A stretch of 64,000 nucleotides of DNA from Cannabis sativa (Eukaryota; Streptophyta; Magnoliopsida; Rosales; Cannabaceae): the NCBI RefSeq assembly GCF_029168945.1, contig NC_083602.1, forward strand, positions 76,590,600 to 76,654,599. The letters are read 5' to 3'. Under the pieces are notes generated by a model. That model worked only from the letters and a program-made list of their open reading frames with translations, was not told the DNA's origin and searched no databases. The position numbers and the translations under genes are program-made. Positions within the stretch are counted from its first letter, which is position 1, and each line of letters begins with the position of its first letter. This document shows positions 22,705 through 34,155 of the stretch, piece by piece.

Positions 22705-23352
22705 TGTTGACCTCGCTTCTAGTCAACGACAGTGAGTTAAAATAAAGCGATTATATACAATAAATAATAGAAAGCAAAAAAAGTAAAGTAAAAAGAACAC
22801 TGGATTTTAAAGAGGTTCGGTCCCGTAAGAATGGTAATAGCCTACTCCCCTTGTAGTTGTATTGACTTGAGAGAAAGAATGAAGTGTTCCTCATCTCTAA
22901 ATGTAACACCCTAACTAACATAGGCGTATTACGTGATTTTTAAACATGTTGTGCAGCTCGTTGCTAATCAACGAGGTTTATGGAAAACGTGATTAATTAA
23001 AATTTTTGCTTTTTAATTAAACTTATAAAATAATATTACAAAAGACTCGGGATCCCGATTATAAAATCATTTACAAAAAGATTTAACTGTTTAACTGATA
23101 CACAAAATAAATGTCGCCTAGCGACTAGTTACAAAATCAGCCTCGCTGTCCCGACAATCGTACGCTCCAGGCCTAACTGCCCCGACATGTACAATCTTCA
23201 CAAGCTCGTTCACGGTCCATCAGCTTTAGCCTTGCCTTTACCTACACATAAACGTAGAACTGTGAGTCGACAGACTCAATAAGAAAAGCATAATAATATT
23301 CATACATAATCCCGGTCATGATTAGATGCCCATACCCCTGATCATAACCCTA

Positions 23353-23441
23353 ACTGCCGTGTCCAACACGATACTGAGTCCCGCTACTGCCGTGTCCAAC
23401 ACGGTACTGAGCCACTACTGCCATGTCCAACATGGTACTGA
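23353..23441. repeat. Three hairpin repeats in U1
   Basis: Three 26-bp copies (23353, 23386, 23416) of ACTGCCGTGTCCAACACGG-type sequence. Stem pairs are CCGTGT/ACACGA, CCGTGT/ACACGG and CCATGT/ACATGG; the third shows a compensatory G-C to A-T change. Two copies exist in U2 near 41311-41375. Confidence 0.7.
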
Positions 23442-23483
23442 GTTCTGAACGTTCACAGGGACGGTACTATTGACAAGTATCCT

Positions 23484-23640
23484 CCTGATCGGTCGAACCG
23501 GTCATACTCCGGCTGCTGGTCATACTCCAGCCTGTACCGACGGGATACGTCAATAGTACGGAACCACCAACCAAGTGTCAGCCTGATCGGTCGAACCGGT
23601 CATACTCCGGCTGCTGGTCATACTCCAGCCTGTACCGACG
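23484..23640. repeat. Direct repeat of 59 bp in U1
   Basis: Copies 23484-23542 and 23582-23640 look identical and are rich in GGTCGAACCGGTC and CATACTCCGGC words. The same unit is present about four times in U2 (40981-41275). Confidence 0.8.
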
Positions 23641-23974
23641 TGACAGGGTTGGATGGTTCGAAGCCAACATACATAACTAATGTAATCTAACAGGCTTCCT
23701 ACATGCACGCTAAACATGTAATCTACATATGCATACTGTTATACTAATCTTACCTGGATTCCGAATTCAGGTGTGCCGGTCAACCTGACTGGAACTTTAG
23801 CTGAGCGGCGGATTACAGGCTCCTAAACCATAAAAATCACAACGCTATAAGTGACACGCTAAATCACTTCCCGGGGACTTAAACTAGGAACTAAAAGTTT
23901 CCCTATCGATAAAAAGCATGGCAATACCCCCTAAAACATAAAAACGAGGAAAACACGAGTTCTGAAAATTCCCC

Positions 23975-24058
23975 AACCGGTAGACCGGTTCTGCAACCGG
24001 AATTCCGGTTCTGGGAATTACTGGACCCTCATCCGGTTGCACAACCGGAATTCCGATT
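23975..24058. repeat. Palindromic island in LTR U1
   Basis: Contains AACCGG-TAGA-CCGGTT (23975-23990), the perfect palindrome AACCGGAATTCCGGTT (23995-24010) and a decayed third unit (24043-24058). Position relative to conserved sequence matches the islands of family T. Confidence 0.75.
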
Positions 24059-25691
24059 CCTCACAGGAATTTTTTCAAAAATTCCTAACTCAAACAAAAC
24101 AAACCCAATTCCTACCAAACCTTCCAGACCTGTTCTAAATACCCCAAAGAACATTTTCAAAGCATTAAAATAACCCAGAAATCACAGATACGAAAATTGC
24201 CATTAAAGCTTCAAGCTTTGAGTTCAAAACTCAAGCTTGGCTAAATCCCTCTAACATGCATTCAAACCTGATCAAACCTACATAATCATGCATAACTAAG
24301 CCTCTGAAAATGAAAACAACCAACTACAACAAGTAATAACAGATTCCACATATATTTTCAAAATCAAAGCTTTTGAACAAAAACTCATAAACTTGAACCA
24401 AGTAACAAGCATGCATAAAACCTACTTAATTCCAAACAATTCAAACATAGAAAATCATAGAAAACAACCCTAAACTACAGCAGCAACAAACTCAAAAAAC
24501 ATCATGCATTACTCAACTTTTTCATTAAAAATCTCAAGAAAACAAGGTAAAGAAATCAATAAAGAAATACCTCAACAAAAGATTACTTGAATTTAGGTTG
24601 AAACTAGCTGAAAATCAAAAGAAAATCCAACTCCATGCACACCCAAACCCAGCCGAAAAGAGAGAGAGCTTGAGAGCTTTTTCTTTGAAAATTTTCTCTT
24701 TTTTAAACTTATGATTTTTTTTGTAAAATGAAAAATGAATAAAGACACCTAGCATATAACCCATTTCAGCCAATTAAACAATAAAATAACCATTTATTTT
24801 CCAATAATAAAACTCACTAAAAGACAAAACAACAATGGGGCAAAAAGACCAATTTGCCCCTCCACACTAAAACCACATAAAAATCACTAAAGGGGTATTT
24901 TTGGGAAATTCTAAATGCCCGGCCATTCCCGACATTCCCAATGTCTAATAAACCGCCCCAAACAACTAACATACTAAGTTGTGATTTCTACTGAGCCAAA
25001 CACCGAGTTCCAAAATACCGGGCACCGGAAATGCAAAATTATGCAAACTACTACATGACATAAAAATGCATCACTGAATTCCATAAATAACAGTATAATA
25101 AATTATTTAAATAGCTATAAATAATTTTCATAATTAATCATAATTAACTGCTAATTTCCAAATTAAACTAAGCGGGCTTTACACTAAAGCTCTTACAATC
25201 GCTCTCTGAGTTATTTTCTCTCCTTTCTCTCTTGAGTGTTTTTCTGGATTAATTCTCGTCCCCCTCAATAGTGTGATCATACCACTATTTATAGGGAGCT
25301 TATTACATGAAGAATGGTTTTCCTCAGTCTTTAATAAACAAAATAGGAAACTACATTAATTCTATAATTATGATGTAAAGAATAGGAAACTGAGGCGTAT
25401 TGCGTTTATTCTCTGACTCAATCCCACGAATATAGAGATTATCTTTGTGTCCTGGAAGCGATAAGAATTGTCTCCGAAATTGCCAACTCACGTATATTTC
25501 TTGGTGCATATGAGGTTGTTCTTTGGTCGGATGTCCCCCGATTACCCTGCTTGGACATCCTATTGCAATACACAATAAGATTAATTATTAGTGGGCTGCT
25601 AAGAGTATTTCCCTCCTCCCAGATAGCAAAAAGGTAAGACACATGTCATTTAGTCTCATTGTCTCATCAAGGTGCAAAAAATAGGATAACA

Positions 25692-26225
25692 TGTTGGATT
25701 TTAGACCCAATTATGTTTTGATTTTACACCCATCTCTTATAATCTAACAATAGTGTGAAGGCTATATAAAGAAAGATAAGAGAGTTTTGTTAACCGATGA
25801 TTGCATGTAATTCAACCCTAGATCTAACAGAGAAAATCTCTCTTCTTCTTCTCTTTCAATTTTAAAATTCTATAGCCTATTTCTTACTCAAAATTTTGTT
25901 CCAAAGGTAAATTTAGTGCTTGCCCACACAATTTAAAGCAATACTCAGATTTTTGTGGACAACTATGTAGAATAAGGTGTTTGACAATTTAAGGAAAGCT
26001 ATCCAGGTTCAGTACTTGGTGGTACTCTGCTACAAAAAGAATTAGAGGGTTAGAGTACTGAACTGAATGTGTGATTATATTCTGCTGCCATTTTTGTAAG
26101 TAATCCTAAACTTTTAGGTGTTTAATTATCGTTTTATGAATTTCATATTTAGGATGGTAGATTATATTGTTTATAAAAAACATACATGTTAGTAAATTAA
26201 AATCTTGGTAAAATAAGTTCCAACA
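25692..26225 (+). mobile_element. Small copia-like LTR S (534 bp)
   Basis: TGTTGGATTTTAGACCC...AAGTTCCAACA. TATA box TATATAAA near 25764. The last 220 bp are alignable in outline with G-family LTRs (stem-loop 26007-26063, then TATTCTGCTGCC before the end). No primer site follows on the right and the flanks TAACA/GAGTG do not match, so it is a solo LTR or a remnant whose left flank was lost to element B. Confidence 0.75.
26007..26063 (+). promoter_or_regulatory. 57-nt stem-loop of LTR S
   Basis: Arms GTTCAGTACT and AGTACTGAAC. Two adjacent pairs differ from the G family (GTTCAGATCT/AGATCTGAAC), both compensated. Same total length of 57 nt. Confidence 0.75.
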
Positions 26226-28280
26226 GAGTGAACTTGCAACAGCTACAGGCTAGAGAGGAGCATTAGCCCCTATGGGCACCTTAAGCCTCACATACCGTTG
26301 GAGGGCGGCATGTTTTTGACAAATCAAGAATTCTATCTCGTCTCGCAACTGATTACATTCATTAGTGTCATACGATTGTAATTGTTGTTATAGCGATAGA
26401 ACTTGTTCAAGTCCTTCTTCCTAGACTCTTTAAAGGGGAGAGGTTTTCTGTATGACACTGTTGACTGAGTTGCCACAAAGATTTCTTCTCTTGGGGCTAA
26501 GAGAATAGAATAGGTGGTGAATCAAGGCTCGTGCTCCTTGTTGGACCTATCTCCAGTTTTAGTTTTCTTTTTGCCAGAGAAGTTAGCCTGATTACTGCCG
26601 CTATTTAATCTCCTACCCCCATTCTTTCCACCATTCCCTTTGTCCCCCTATGCCTCAGTGTCAAGGGATGTGGAGTCTGGCAATTTCTTCTTCTTATTTT
26701 TCAAGTTTTTTGCTCGAGAAATAGCTCTTTCTAGTTTGATAAAGTCGTTTGCTCTATCAAGGAAGTCATTCATGGTGTAGACTACTTTGAGGGGAAGGTC
26801 TAAACACAAAGGAATCATCTCCTTGAGCCCGACTATGAGTGCCATAACCCTCATGTCCTCGGTAAGTATCTTTGTCTTAGCGGCTGCCTCTAAGAACCAT
26901 TGAATATAGTCCTTAAGGGATTCTTCTTCTTATTGCTTCACATCTACAAGATCATTGGGTTCAATTTGGCATTGTCGAGATGGAGCAAACTGATTTCCAA
27001 GAGCATCCACAAGCTCCTTCCATGAATCGATAGATCTAGGGATAAACTTGAGATACCATTGTTGAGCTAAGCCTGTCAGCATGGCTGGGAAGACTCTACG
27101 CCGAACGTAATCTCTTACCCTTTGCAGATTGGTCTGCACTTCAAAGTAGTGGATATGAGACAAGGATTCTTCTTTCCCAGTGTATTAATGCTAGGTGGGA
27201 TTCTTAAATTTTGGACAAATCTCCAAAGCTTTGATTCAGCCAAGAGCGGTAAGCGTTGTTCTCAATCAAGCTGAAACTCTGATAGCTTTGGAGTCGTGAT
27301 TCCATTCACAAAAGTGGCTAGGGTATCAAATCCAGCCATGTCGGTGCGTCCCAGTTGGACCTTCAGCTATTTGATTAATAAAGCCACTGCTAGAAGCTCC
27401 CGCTTCCACCAACCATCTCTTGTTCAAGCTATTTTGCAAGTCTTTTTTCTTTCCAACCCATCAAAAATATTCATTGACTTGGGTTTGGCTGCAGCCTTTT
27501 GACCACGGGGTCGTGAAGGCAATGACAAGGATTTCTCCCATCTAACGACAGAGTCGTCCTTGGACTGGTAGCTATGAGAGTGATTGTTTGAAGCACTATA
27601 ATGAATATTTCCCTCAAAATAGTCTTCTGTAGGGTGACAAGTGCAAAAGGAGTTGAATTGATTTCTCAGGTTCAACTCTTCCCCATGCACTAAAGGGAAG
27701 TACTCATATTGCTGGCCATCAAGACTATGAGAGAAATACTTACAAAAAACACCCCTTTCATGACGGAAGTACTTCTGAGTGTGTTGCTGATACCCCAAAG
27801 TTTCATAGTAGGAACCTCTAGGTCCCTCCCCCAAGGTAGACTACAGGTCCCTTCCCCTTTGCAAGGTTATAGGACCTATAGTCATTAGACCTGTGAGGAG
27901 AATCCCACGGAGGGGATCAGTTTCCCGCATTGTTTGAATTGCTCTGAGTAGGAATGTAGTTAGTCCTATCAATGGCAGGTGGTGGGCTTGTAGGTCCATG
28001 TTTACGAATTGGAATCCCTTTGAACACTCACTTGTAGATTTTTTTCCCTAATGGGTGACCATTCCACATTAGTAGAAGGGTCCATTGGCCTACGTTCCCA
28101 AGTCTGAGTCCTTTCGAATGCTCGCTCGTAGTTTGCTTCCCTTTGCAGATCCTCGGTGCCTATTGCATGCTGAGTAGTGGCACAACTATCGGGAATGGTA
28201 AAAGTGCCTCGTGCATTAAGGGATTCCCCTTTAGTGCTTGTTCCCACATGGCCAATTGGTAAATGTGGGTTGTCGCTAGT
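26226..28280 (-). pseudogene. gag of gypsy element C (distal part)
   Basis: Reading leftwards, frames at 28002-28247, 27424-27834, 26930-27163 and 26648-26854 carry pieces of one gag. An Arg/Glu-rich linker comes first, then the conserved core (VFPAMLTGLAQQWYLKFIPRSIDSWKELVDALGNQF at 26930-27163) and the downstream helical part (FLDRANDFIKLERAI, 26648-26854). A Gly/Lys-rich tail continues to about 26500. Stops and frameshifts separate the pieces. The core is the RNA-packaging protein of Ty3/gypsy elements. No protease or pol follows; the sequence ends at LTR S. Confidence 0.8.
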
Positions 28281-30420
28281 TGTAACGTCTTAACCCATAA
28301 AGATTCCATGTGTGTGCTTTTATAAATTAGTTTATAACAATAAACTAATGGTTTAACAAAAATTGTATTTTAATTAAAGTTTAATAAATAATTGACATAT
28401 GAAAATGATGTTGGCACTACAAAGTATTTAGGGTTGAGTTCCCCTTTTGAGATTTTACAAAAGATACTATTATGGTTTTACAATAAAGTATTTATACTCA
28501 TCAAAGTCCCCATAAAATCAAAACCCTGACTACTCAGCACTACTAGTCGGATAAGCTGATATGTACATTTGTCAGGGAAGATCTCTAACTCATGGGTGAC
28601 ATAGCTCAGTCCTTTCCTTACCTGCACCACAAAGCACCCATGAGTCACAAAGACTCAGTAAGAAAAGCAATATCATAAATAGTACATATCAACATGCAAA
28701 CATAATAACATATACTCATATAATCAAAACTAAGTAATCATATATTAAGTCCACCAGCAGTGAATCACACTATTTAATGAAAATAATCTTTAATAATAAA
28801 TAATTGTCTAAGAAGACCAACTAAGGTTGCTACTTAATAAAGTAACCAATATTTGCAGATGCCCAATGAGACAACCTTAACACTATTTTCCAATGAGACA
28901 ACCCAATGTCACTATCATTGTCAAATGGGACAACTGATAAGTATGAAACCTAACAACAGTTTTAAATCTGAGTAATAACCCTTTCTTACATTGTCGTCTA
29001 ATAAGACAACCTAATAGAGTGATAACTCTTTCTTATAAAAGGTAATTACCAAATCATATATTGATATGCTATGTGATAAATTTGTGCCTTTTCACCTCAA
29101 GTCCAAATTCAAGCATGCCAGTCAAATTGAGTGGAAAATGCTCGACGATCTTGGGTCCTATGTCACAACAATAGTAAGTCTGTAAATAACTCGTTTTAAT
29201 TCGTTCTAGGACTTAAACTTAAAATCAAAAGTTTTCCTATCGATAAAAGGCGTAGTAATACCCTGTATATCAGTAAAACACAAAATCTGAGGCACCCAAA
29301 ACTAGCCTCATCCGATTAATTGGATCTAGGAATGGTTATTCCAAGGTACACCTGACCATCCGGTTCATCAAATCACAACCGGTTAATTGGTTCACACCAG
29401 AAAACTAGAAATTCAAGTTTTTAAACTGAACATACCCCAAACCTAATCCAAATCATTTTGATGCTTCTAGAACAGTTTAATATCTCAAAATAAATCTATC
29501 CCACAACTCAACACACAAAATTACACAATAATCAAAAGTTCAGCATTGGAGCTCAAGCTTTGAGTTTTCAAAACTCAAGCTTGAAGCTTCCAAACACAAT
29601 CAACAACACCATAAACTTAAACAAACCTTATTTTTAAGCTAAACAACCATCAAAATAGTTCCCAAACCAACCTTGAATTTCTAGACTCAAAATTTCCAAA
29701 AAAAAAAAAATCATCAAAACTTAACCTAGAACTTTGAAAAACAAGGAGAAAGGTCAAGAAAACTTACCCCCACTTGAGCTAGTCCTTTACTTGATCAACT
29801 AAGCATGAATTAAAAAAAAAACTTGAGAAGAAAAGGCTTGGCTTCTCTTTTGGTTTAGGTTGAGCTGAAGGAAGAAGGGGATAAGGGTGAGAAATAGTTT
29901 TTTTTCTTTGTTTTTCTTTTGGTCAAACTTAAAATTCCCTACAACTTCTACTATACATTGTCTAACTAATACCAAAACAATAATAAAAGGGATAATGAAA
30001 AGCTAACTTTTAATTTAACTAAACCTTCGCAATTATTAAATTCCCCACCACACAAAATCCTAATTATCTTAATTTTAAGGGTAAAATGGTAATTTATAAA
30101 TAACTCTCATAACCCGAGAATTTCTAAACGCCACTCAAAACTTCTCGACACTACAACCATACATATTAGTACCTCTGTGATATTTTTGGCCAATCAATCG
30201 AGTTTTCACTATTATCGGACCTGAAAGTATTTTAATTCATAATTTACATGTATTCTACTCACACAGTCCAATAAAATCTTTGCAATTAATAAATTACGTC
30301 TAATTTTCTCATTTTATAAATTAATTATATTTCTCCAAGTATACTCCTAATATCCACAATACTTCATATTTTATAAAATATGCTTTAATTAATTATAATT
30401 AATTTTCTGGGATAATTACA
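28281..30420 (-). mobile_element. Solo LTR W (third chromovirus-like LTR family)
   Basis: 2140 bp, TGTAACGTCTTAACC...GGGATAATTACA. It interrupts gag of element C. It has the TGAGTC hairpin (28641-28657) and a decayed palindromic island (29309-29395), as in families T and U. Flanks CTAGT (28276-28280) and CCAGC (30421-30425) agree at three of five positions, so the duplication is imperfect or lost. Confidence 0.8.
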
Positions 30421-30896
30421 CCAGCTGTACTAGAAATGGCTCTGGGAGGAGTCGTTCCGTTGCTGGAGTGATAGGCTTCCCGAATTCACTGAGCAAGATT
30501 TTCCCTTCTTTGCTCTTGCTCAGCACGTTAAGCTTCAATGTTTCTCCAATGTTTGGTGAACCAGGTTTTGAGCTGTTCATGCTCCTTGTCGAGAGATTCT
30601 CGCAGTTGGTGTTCCAAGTTAGCAACTAATTAACTAAGTTGTTCAACCCGAGGGTCGGCTTTCTCAGTATCCTCTAGCTCCACATGAGGTTCATCAGTAG
30701 GAACCTAGCTACTTGCATCAATACCAGTAGTTGTTGGTAGTCTTGGGGGTCAAGCTATGGAACTAGTTCCAAGGCCATCACTTGGCATCTGAGATGCAGG
30801 TGTCGTCCCGGTACCAACCCCAGCAGTTGGCATGCCCCCAGTGAGTAGACCAACATGGGTAGTCCTCTCAACACTCGTTGATCTCGTGGCAACCAT
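30421..30896 (-). pseudogene. gag N-terminus of element C
   Basis: Starts at an ATG at 30896 (MVATRS), just after the primer site. The Gly/Thr/Pro-rich start is followed by a charged, probably coiled-coil stretch (LEHQLRESLDKEHEQLKTWF, 30530-30620). At least two in-frame stops. It continues beyond W at 28280. Confidence 0.7.
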
Positions 30897-30897
30897 G

Positions 30898-30920
30898 TCT
30901 CTCAATGTAAGCACCAAAAA
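30898..30920 (-). promoter_or_regulatory. Primer-binding site of element C
   Basis: In sense, TTTTTGGTGCTTACATTGAG and on. It is like those of B and F and partly overlaps the gag start. Confidence 0.65.
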
Positions 30921-30925
30921 GTGGA

Positions 30926-31795
30926 TGCAAAAAATTGGCCAATATCTGCTCGCTACATTGGCAAGATTAGATATGAGTTAAGTGAATAATAAAGAGAGAC
31001 ACAGGAGATTTATAATAGTTCACTTTCCGTATAGCAACAATAATGGAGCTACGTCTATTTCGAGTTTTTAATTCTTATAAGAGTTACAAGAGAATTTACT
31101 AAGACAAGAGCTCAAATTTCTAAAGAGAGAAAAACTAGAGAGAGATGCTCTAACCTTGTAGGGACTTTTCAGAATGTGTCAAATGAGCTTATGGAGCTCT
31201 TCTTTTATAGGCAAGGAGGTATATTAAAAATAATAATAAAATAATACAAAAATTATGGGATAATATTTTTGGGTGACCATTAATGGTGATCTAAGGGTGA
31301 AAATGACTTCGAATGATGATCATAAAATTTTAGAGCTTAAATTGTGTCCGTTGGATCGGTTTTGAGTGACGTGCAAAAAAAAATTGCACTTGACTTGGCA
31401 ATATTTTTGACTTGAATTCTTCAAAATTTCAATATGAGTGTGAGACATGTCTTGAAATCTCAAATATATCTTTCAAACGCAAGTTGAATCGTATCAATCG
31501 GATCAATATTTAGTTATGGCTATTTTACTGAAGGTTGTTCATCAATTGGTGCCCAAGTTGACATCCAGTGTCTAGGTTGACATTCTTATGTCCATGGGTA
31601 AACGTGTTGTACTTGTATTTTTTGATACCTAAGTGATATATTGAGATTACTTAGTTAATTTCTTAGTTATGGTGAAGTTGTTCACGAGTTCTTAGAGATG
31701 TCACTTTTTCGTAAAATCAAGTAGACTCGAAGCCTCCCAATTAATGACTAATTTGCCAAAAAGGTGAAATATTAAAGTGTGAATTTTACTTGTCA
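30926..31795 (-). mobile_element. 5' LTR of gypsy element C
   Basis: 870 bp, TGCAAAAAATTGG...TACTTGTCA. Sense TATA box CCTATAAAAGAAG near 31199-31211. Related to the LTR at 1179-2059. Confidence 0.75.
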
Positions 31796-33010
31796 AAAGA
31801 CTTATCTTATGTTTAGTATGGCAAAATAGTCAGATGCTCAAGAAGAAATAGGAATCAGATAAGCAGAACCTAACACACCATGCTATACGTCAACCTAGGC
31901 GTTGGATGCTCTTTGAAGAACTTACTGGGACTCGTTTTGATACTTTTATGGCATTCAAGATTGTGGACGAGGTCTCCTACCCTATTTTGGACCAAGATAA
32001 GAAGAATTACCGGAGAAAAATTTATGTTTGAGGAGTGAAATCATGACGAACCAGGTTGAGCGTTAACCTGGGCACAAGGCCCAGCACCAATGTCAACCTT
32101 CGCGCTGAGTCCCTTTTCTGACCCTCTAAAGGTCTCATTTTCTTTGTGGGAACACTTGTATCTTCGTTGTTTCTTAAAACAGAAAAAATGCCTTGGAGAC
32201 TTCTCAGGAAAAATACATGGAACTGACCAAGGTTGACAAAATGTAATCCTAGGCATTGGGACCCAGTTTCGACCAATAGATGACTCTGTTTGACTACTGG
32301 AAGCACTTGTATTTAATTGTTGATGAAAACGGAGAACAGCCTTAAAGACTTTGTTAGAAACGTTGTTGGAAATGGCCCGGATAGAAAAAATGTCAACCTG
32401 GGCGCTGGTGACCAAGCCTAGTGTCAACATGGGCACTCGGTCACTAATTTGGCCTCCATGTTGATCTATTTCATTCCCAAAAGCACTTGTTTTCTCATTT
32501 TGGATGAAGACAAAGAAAATGCTCAACATCTTCAGAAAAGTGGTTGGAAATGCTCCAAGTTGAAAATATGTCAACACGGTCGTTGGGTGCATAACCAGGT
32601 TGACTTGGGTGTCGGGTGCCCATTTGTATCAAACGGGAAGTGTTCTGATTCTGATTCCGGTGCCTTTAACATGTTTGTGACAGGTGTTATTCATGTTTAA
32701 GTACAAATTTTGAGCCATTTTCACTAAGACAGACCCGAAAACGGAACCATAGCCCATGATGTCAACTTGGGCACTGGGTGAAACCCTAAGCGCCCAAGTT
32801 GACTTCTGGGAGGCCGTTTCGACTCTTTTCAATTCTCAGGCTTCGGACATGGATTCTTCTTGGCTTTTTAGTTCAGAATACTGAAGGATGGTGAGTTAGA
32901 AACAACTTGGCGACATCTAAACACCCATTCTGGAGTTCTCGAAGTCAACCTAGGCGTAGGGCTAAAGACTTTTCCCAAGTCAACTGCTATGACTTGGGCA
33001 CTTAACTCTG
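31796..33010. repeat. Degenerate tandem repeat (about 150-180 bp units)
   Basis: A CACTTGT-anchored unit recurs at 32153, 32304, 32484 and, weakly, 32638. The motif GTCAACCTGGGCGCTGGG, or its decayed or inverted form, appears about ten times between 31889 and 32985. The neighbouring LTR C contains the same motif (31550-31600), as does the LTR at 1179-2059 (near 1830-1880). Reading frames in this region are repeat shadows. Tandem repeats of this kind are common next to the 3' LTR in Tat-group elements, but I cannot show membership. Confidence 0.6.
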
Positions 33011-33849
33011 CGAATGTTTACCTTCTTGCCATATGTCAAAGATTAATGTTCTCATCATCACGGTCAGTTTTTGAGTAAACACATACTATTTTATTAAAAG
33101 TAACTTACATTTTTCAAATCCATTACTCTGCCTTTTTCATTAAAATAAAAAACTCCACAACTCTTATGGAGTGTAATTAGTAATCACCTCTTATATCCAA
33201 ACAATCACTTAATTTGTATTTTAGGGTTATTACACTTCTAAAGAGTAAAACGTCCTTAAATGTTAACCTCGTGTTTGGAAGTTAAATTTTAGTGAGCAAA
33301 GAAAAATGTAACGAAAAAAATATAAAATGATAATAAAAAATCTCATATATGGTATGGAATAAAAAATGATATGAAAACAAAAATACTTGATTCAACAAAA
33401 AATTTCATTACATGTCGACTTTCTCTGGACATAGGTGTGGCTTGTAAGGGATTGTTTTTTACTATTGCTATTCAATTTTTGTTACTACAATTAGTTTTAT
33501 CTCTGTGACATGATTCTTAGTGTTTTAATCTTGTGTCTATGACATGATTTTGTTTTGTTGTTAGTTTTTTATTTTTCAATGGCTCTCCATCAAATCGCTA
33601 TTAGTAGTTAAGAATAATAAATTCTCTGCGATTAAATGAATAATTAGTAATTCAGTTACATACCTTGTACAAAGTTGAATGAACTTGTTGCAACTTCTAC
33701 TATTGTATCTTCTCAGCGATAGATAAAATTGAATATAAATATTTTTATAACTAACTATGATAATGTAAATTTTTTTTTTCTAATTCTAAGAGATGTCTCG
33801 TTTAGATTGCTAGATATTATTTTGCATAAGGCTAATTAGGATTTTTTTT
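33011..33849. other. AT-rich stretch, nothing recognised
   Basis: No terminal repeats, long frames or known motifs seen. Confidence 0.3.
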
Positions 33850-34155
33850 CCCCGAATTTTGACATGTACCAAATCATGCCCCCTTAACTTTTTTGGTTGT
33901 TAAAAATTCTTCCCGAACTATTGAGATTGTTAAATTTAAGGACTTTTGTCTAATTTCATTCAATTTTACTGTTTCAGTGATAGTTTATGTACTAAACCAT
34001 GCTGTCCATACTTTGATATCTACCAAATCATGCCCCTCAAACTTTTATATGTACTAAATCATGCCCCCTGAACTTTCATCCATGTCAGAATCTTTTTACT
34101 AAAATTAGACAAAAGTCCTTAAATCTAACAATCTCAATAGTTCAGAGGGAATGTT
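33850..34155. mobile_element. Fold-back DNA element, truncated by G2
   Basis: 42-bp inverted arms 33915-33956 and 34102-34143 with one mismatch, 145 bp apart. The arms extend outward with lower identity (ATTCTTCCC versus ATTCCCTCT). A short motif (TACYAAATCATGCCCCC) occurs three times (about 33868, 34018, 34050). The right end is cut by the G2 LTR at 34156. It resembles non-autonomous Mutator-type fold-backs, but class is uncertain. Confidence 0.65.

Larger units (their letters stand above)
22902..25183 (-). mobile_element. Solo LTR U1 (chromovirus-like family U)
   Basis: 2282 bp, TGTAACACCC...GGGCTTTACA, flanked by CTAAA on both sides (22897-22901, 25184-25188). It aligns with U2 (39446-41812) in opposite orientation. 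Orientation is inferred from the T family, whose LTRs start TGTAA and end GTTACA and share hairpins and the palindromic island. Confidence 0.9.
22705..25691 (-). mobile_element. 5' LTR of gypsy element B (contains solo LTR U1)
   Basis: In window orientation it runs from TGTTGACC to GGATAACA. Net length is about 700 bp once U1 is removed. The sense TATA box CTATAAATAG is near 25287-25296. The right edge abuts LTR S with no spacer, so no target duplication can be read. Confidence 0.75.

Noticed and set aside
32022..32832. Several overlapping frames on both strands
   Set aside because: They coincide with a degenerate tandem repeat and have no domain signal.
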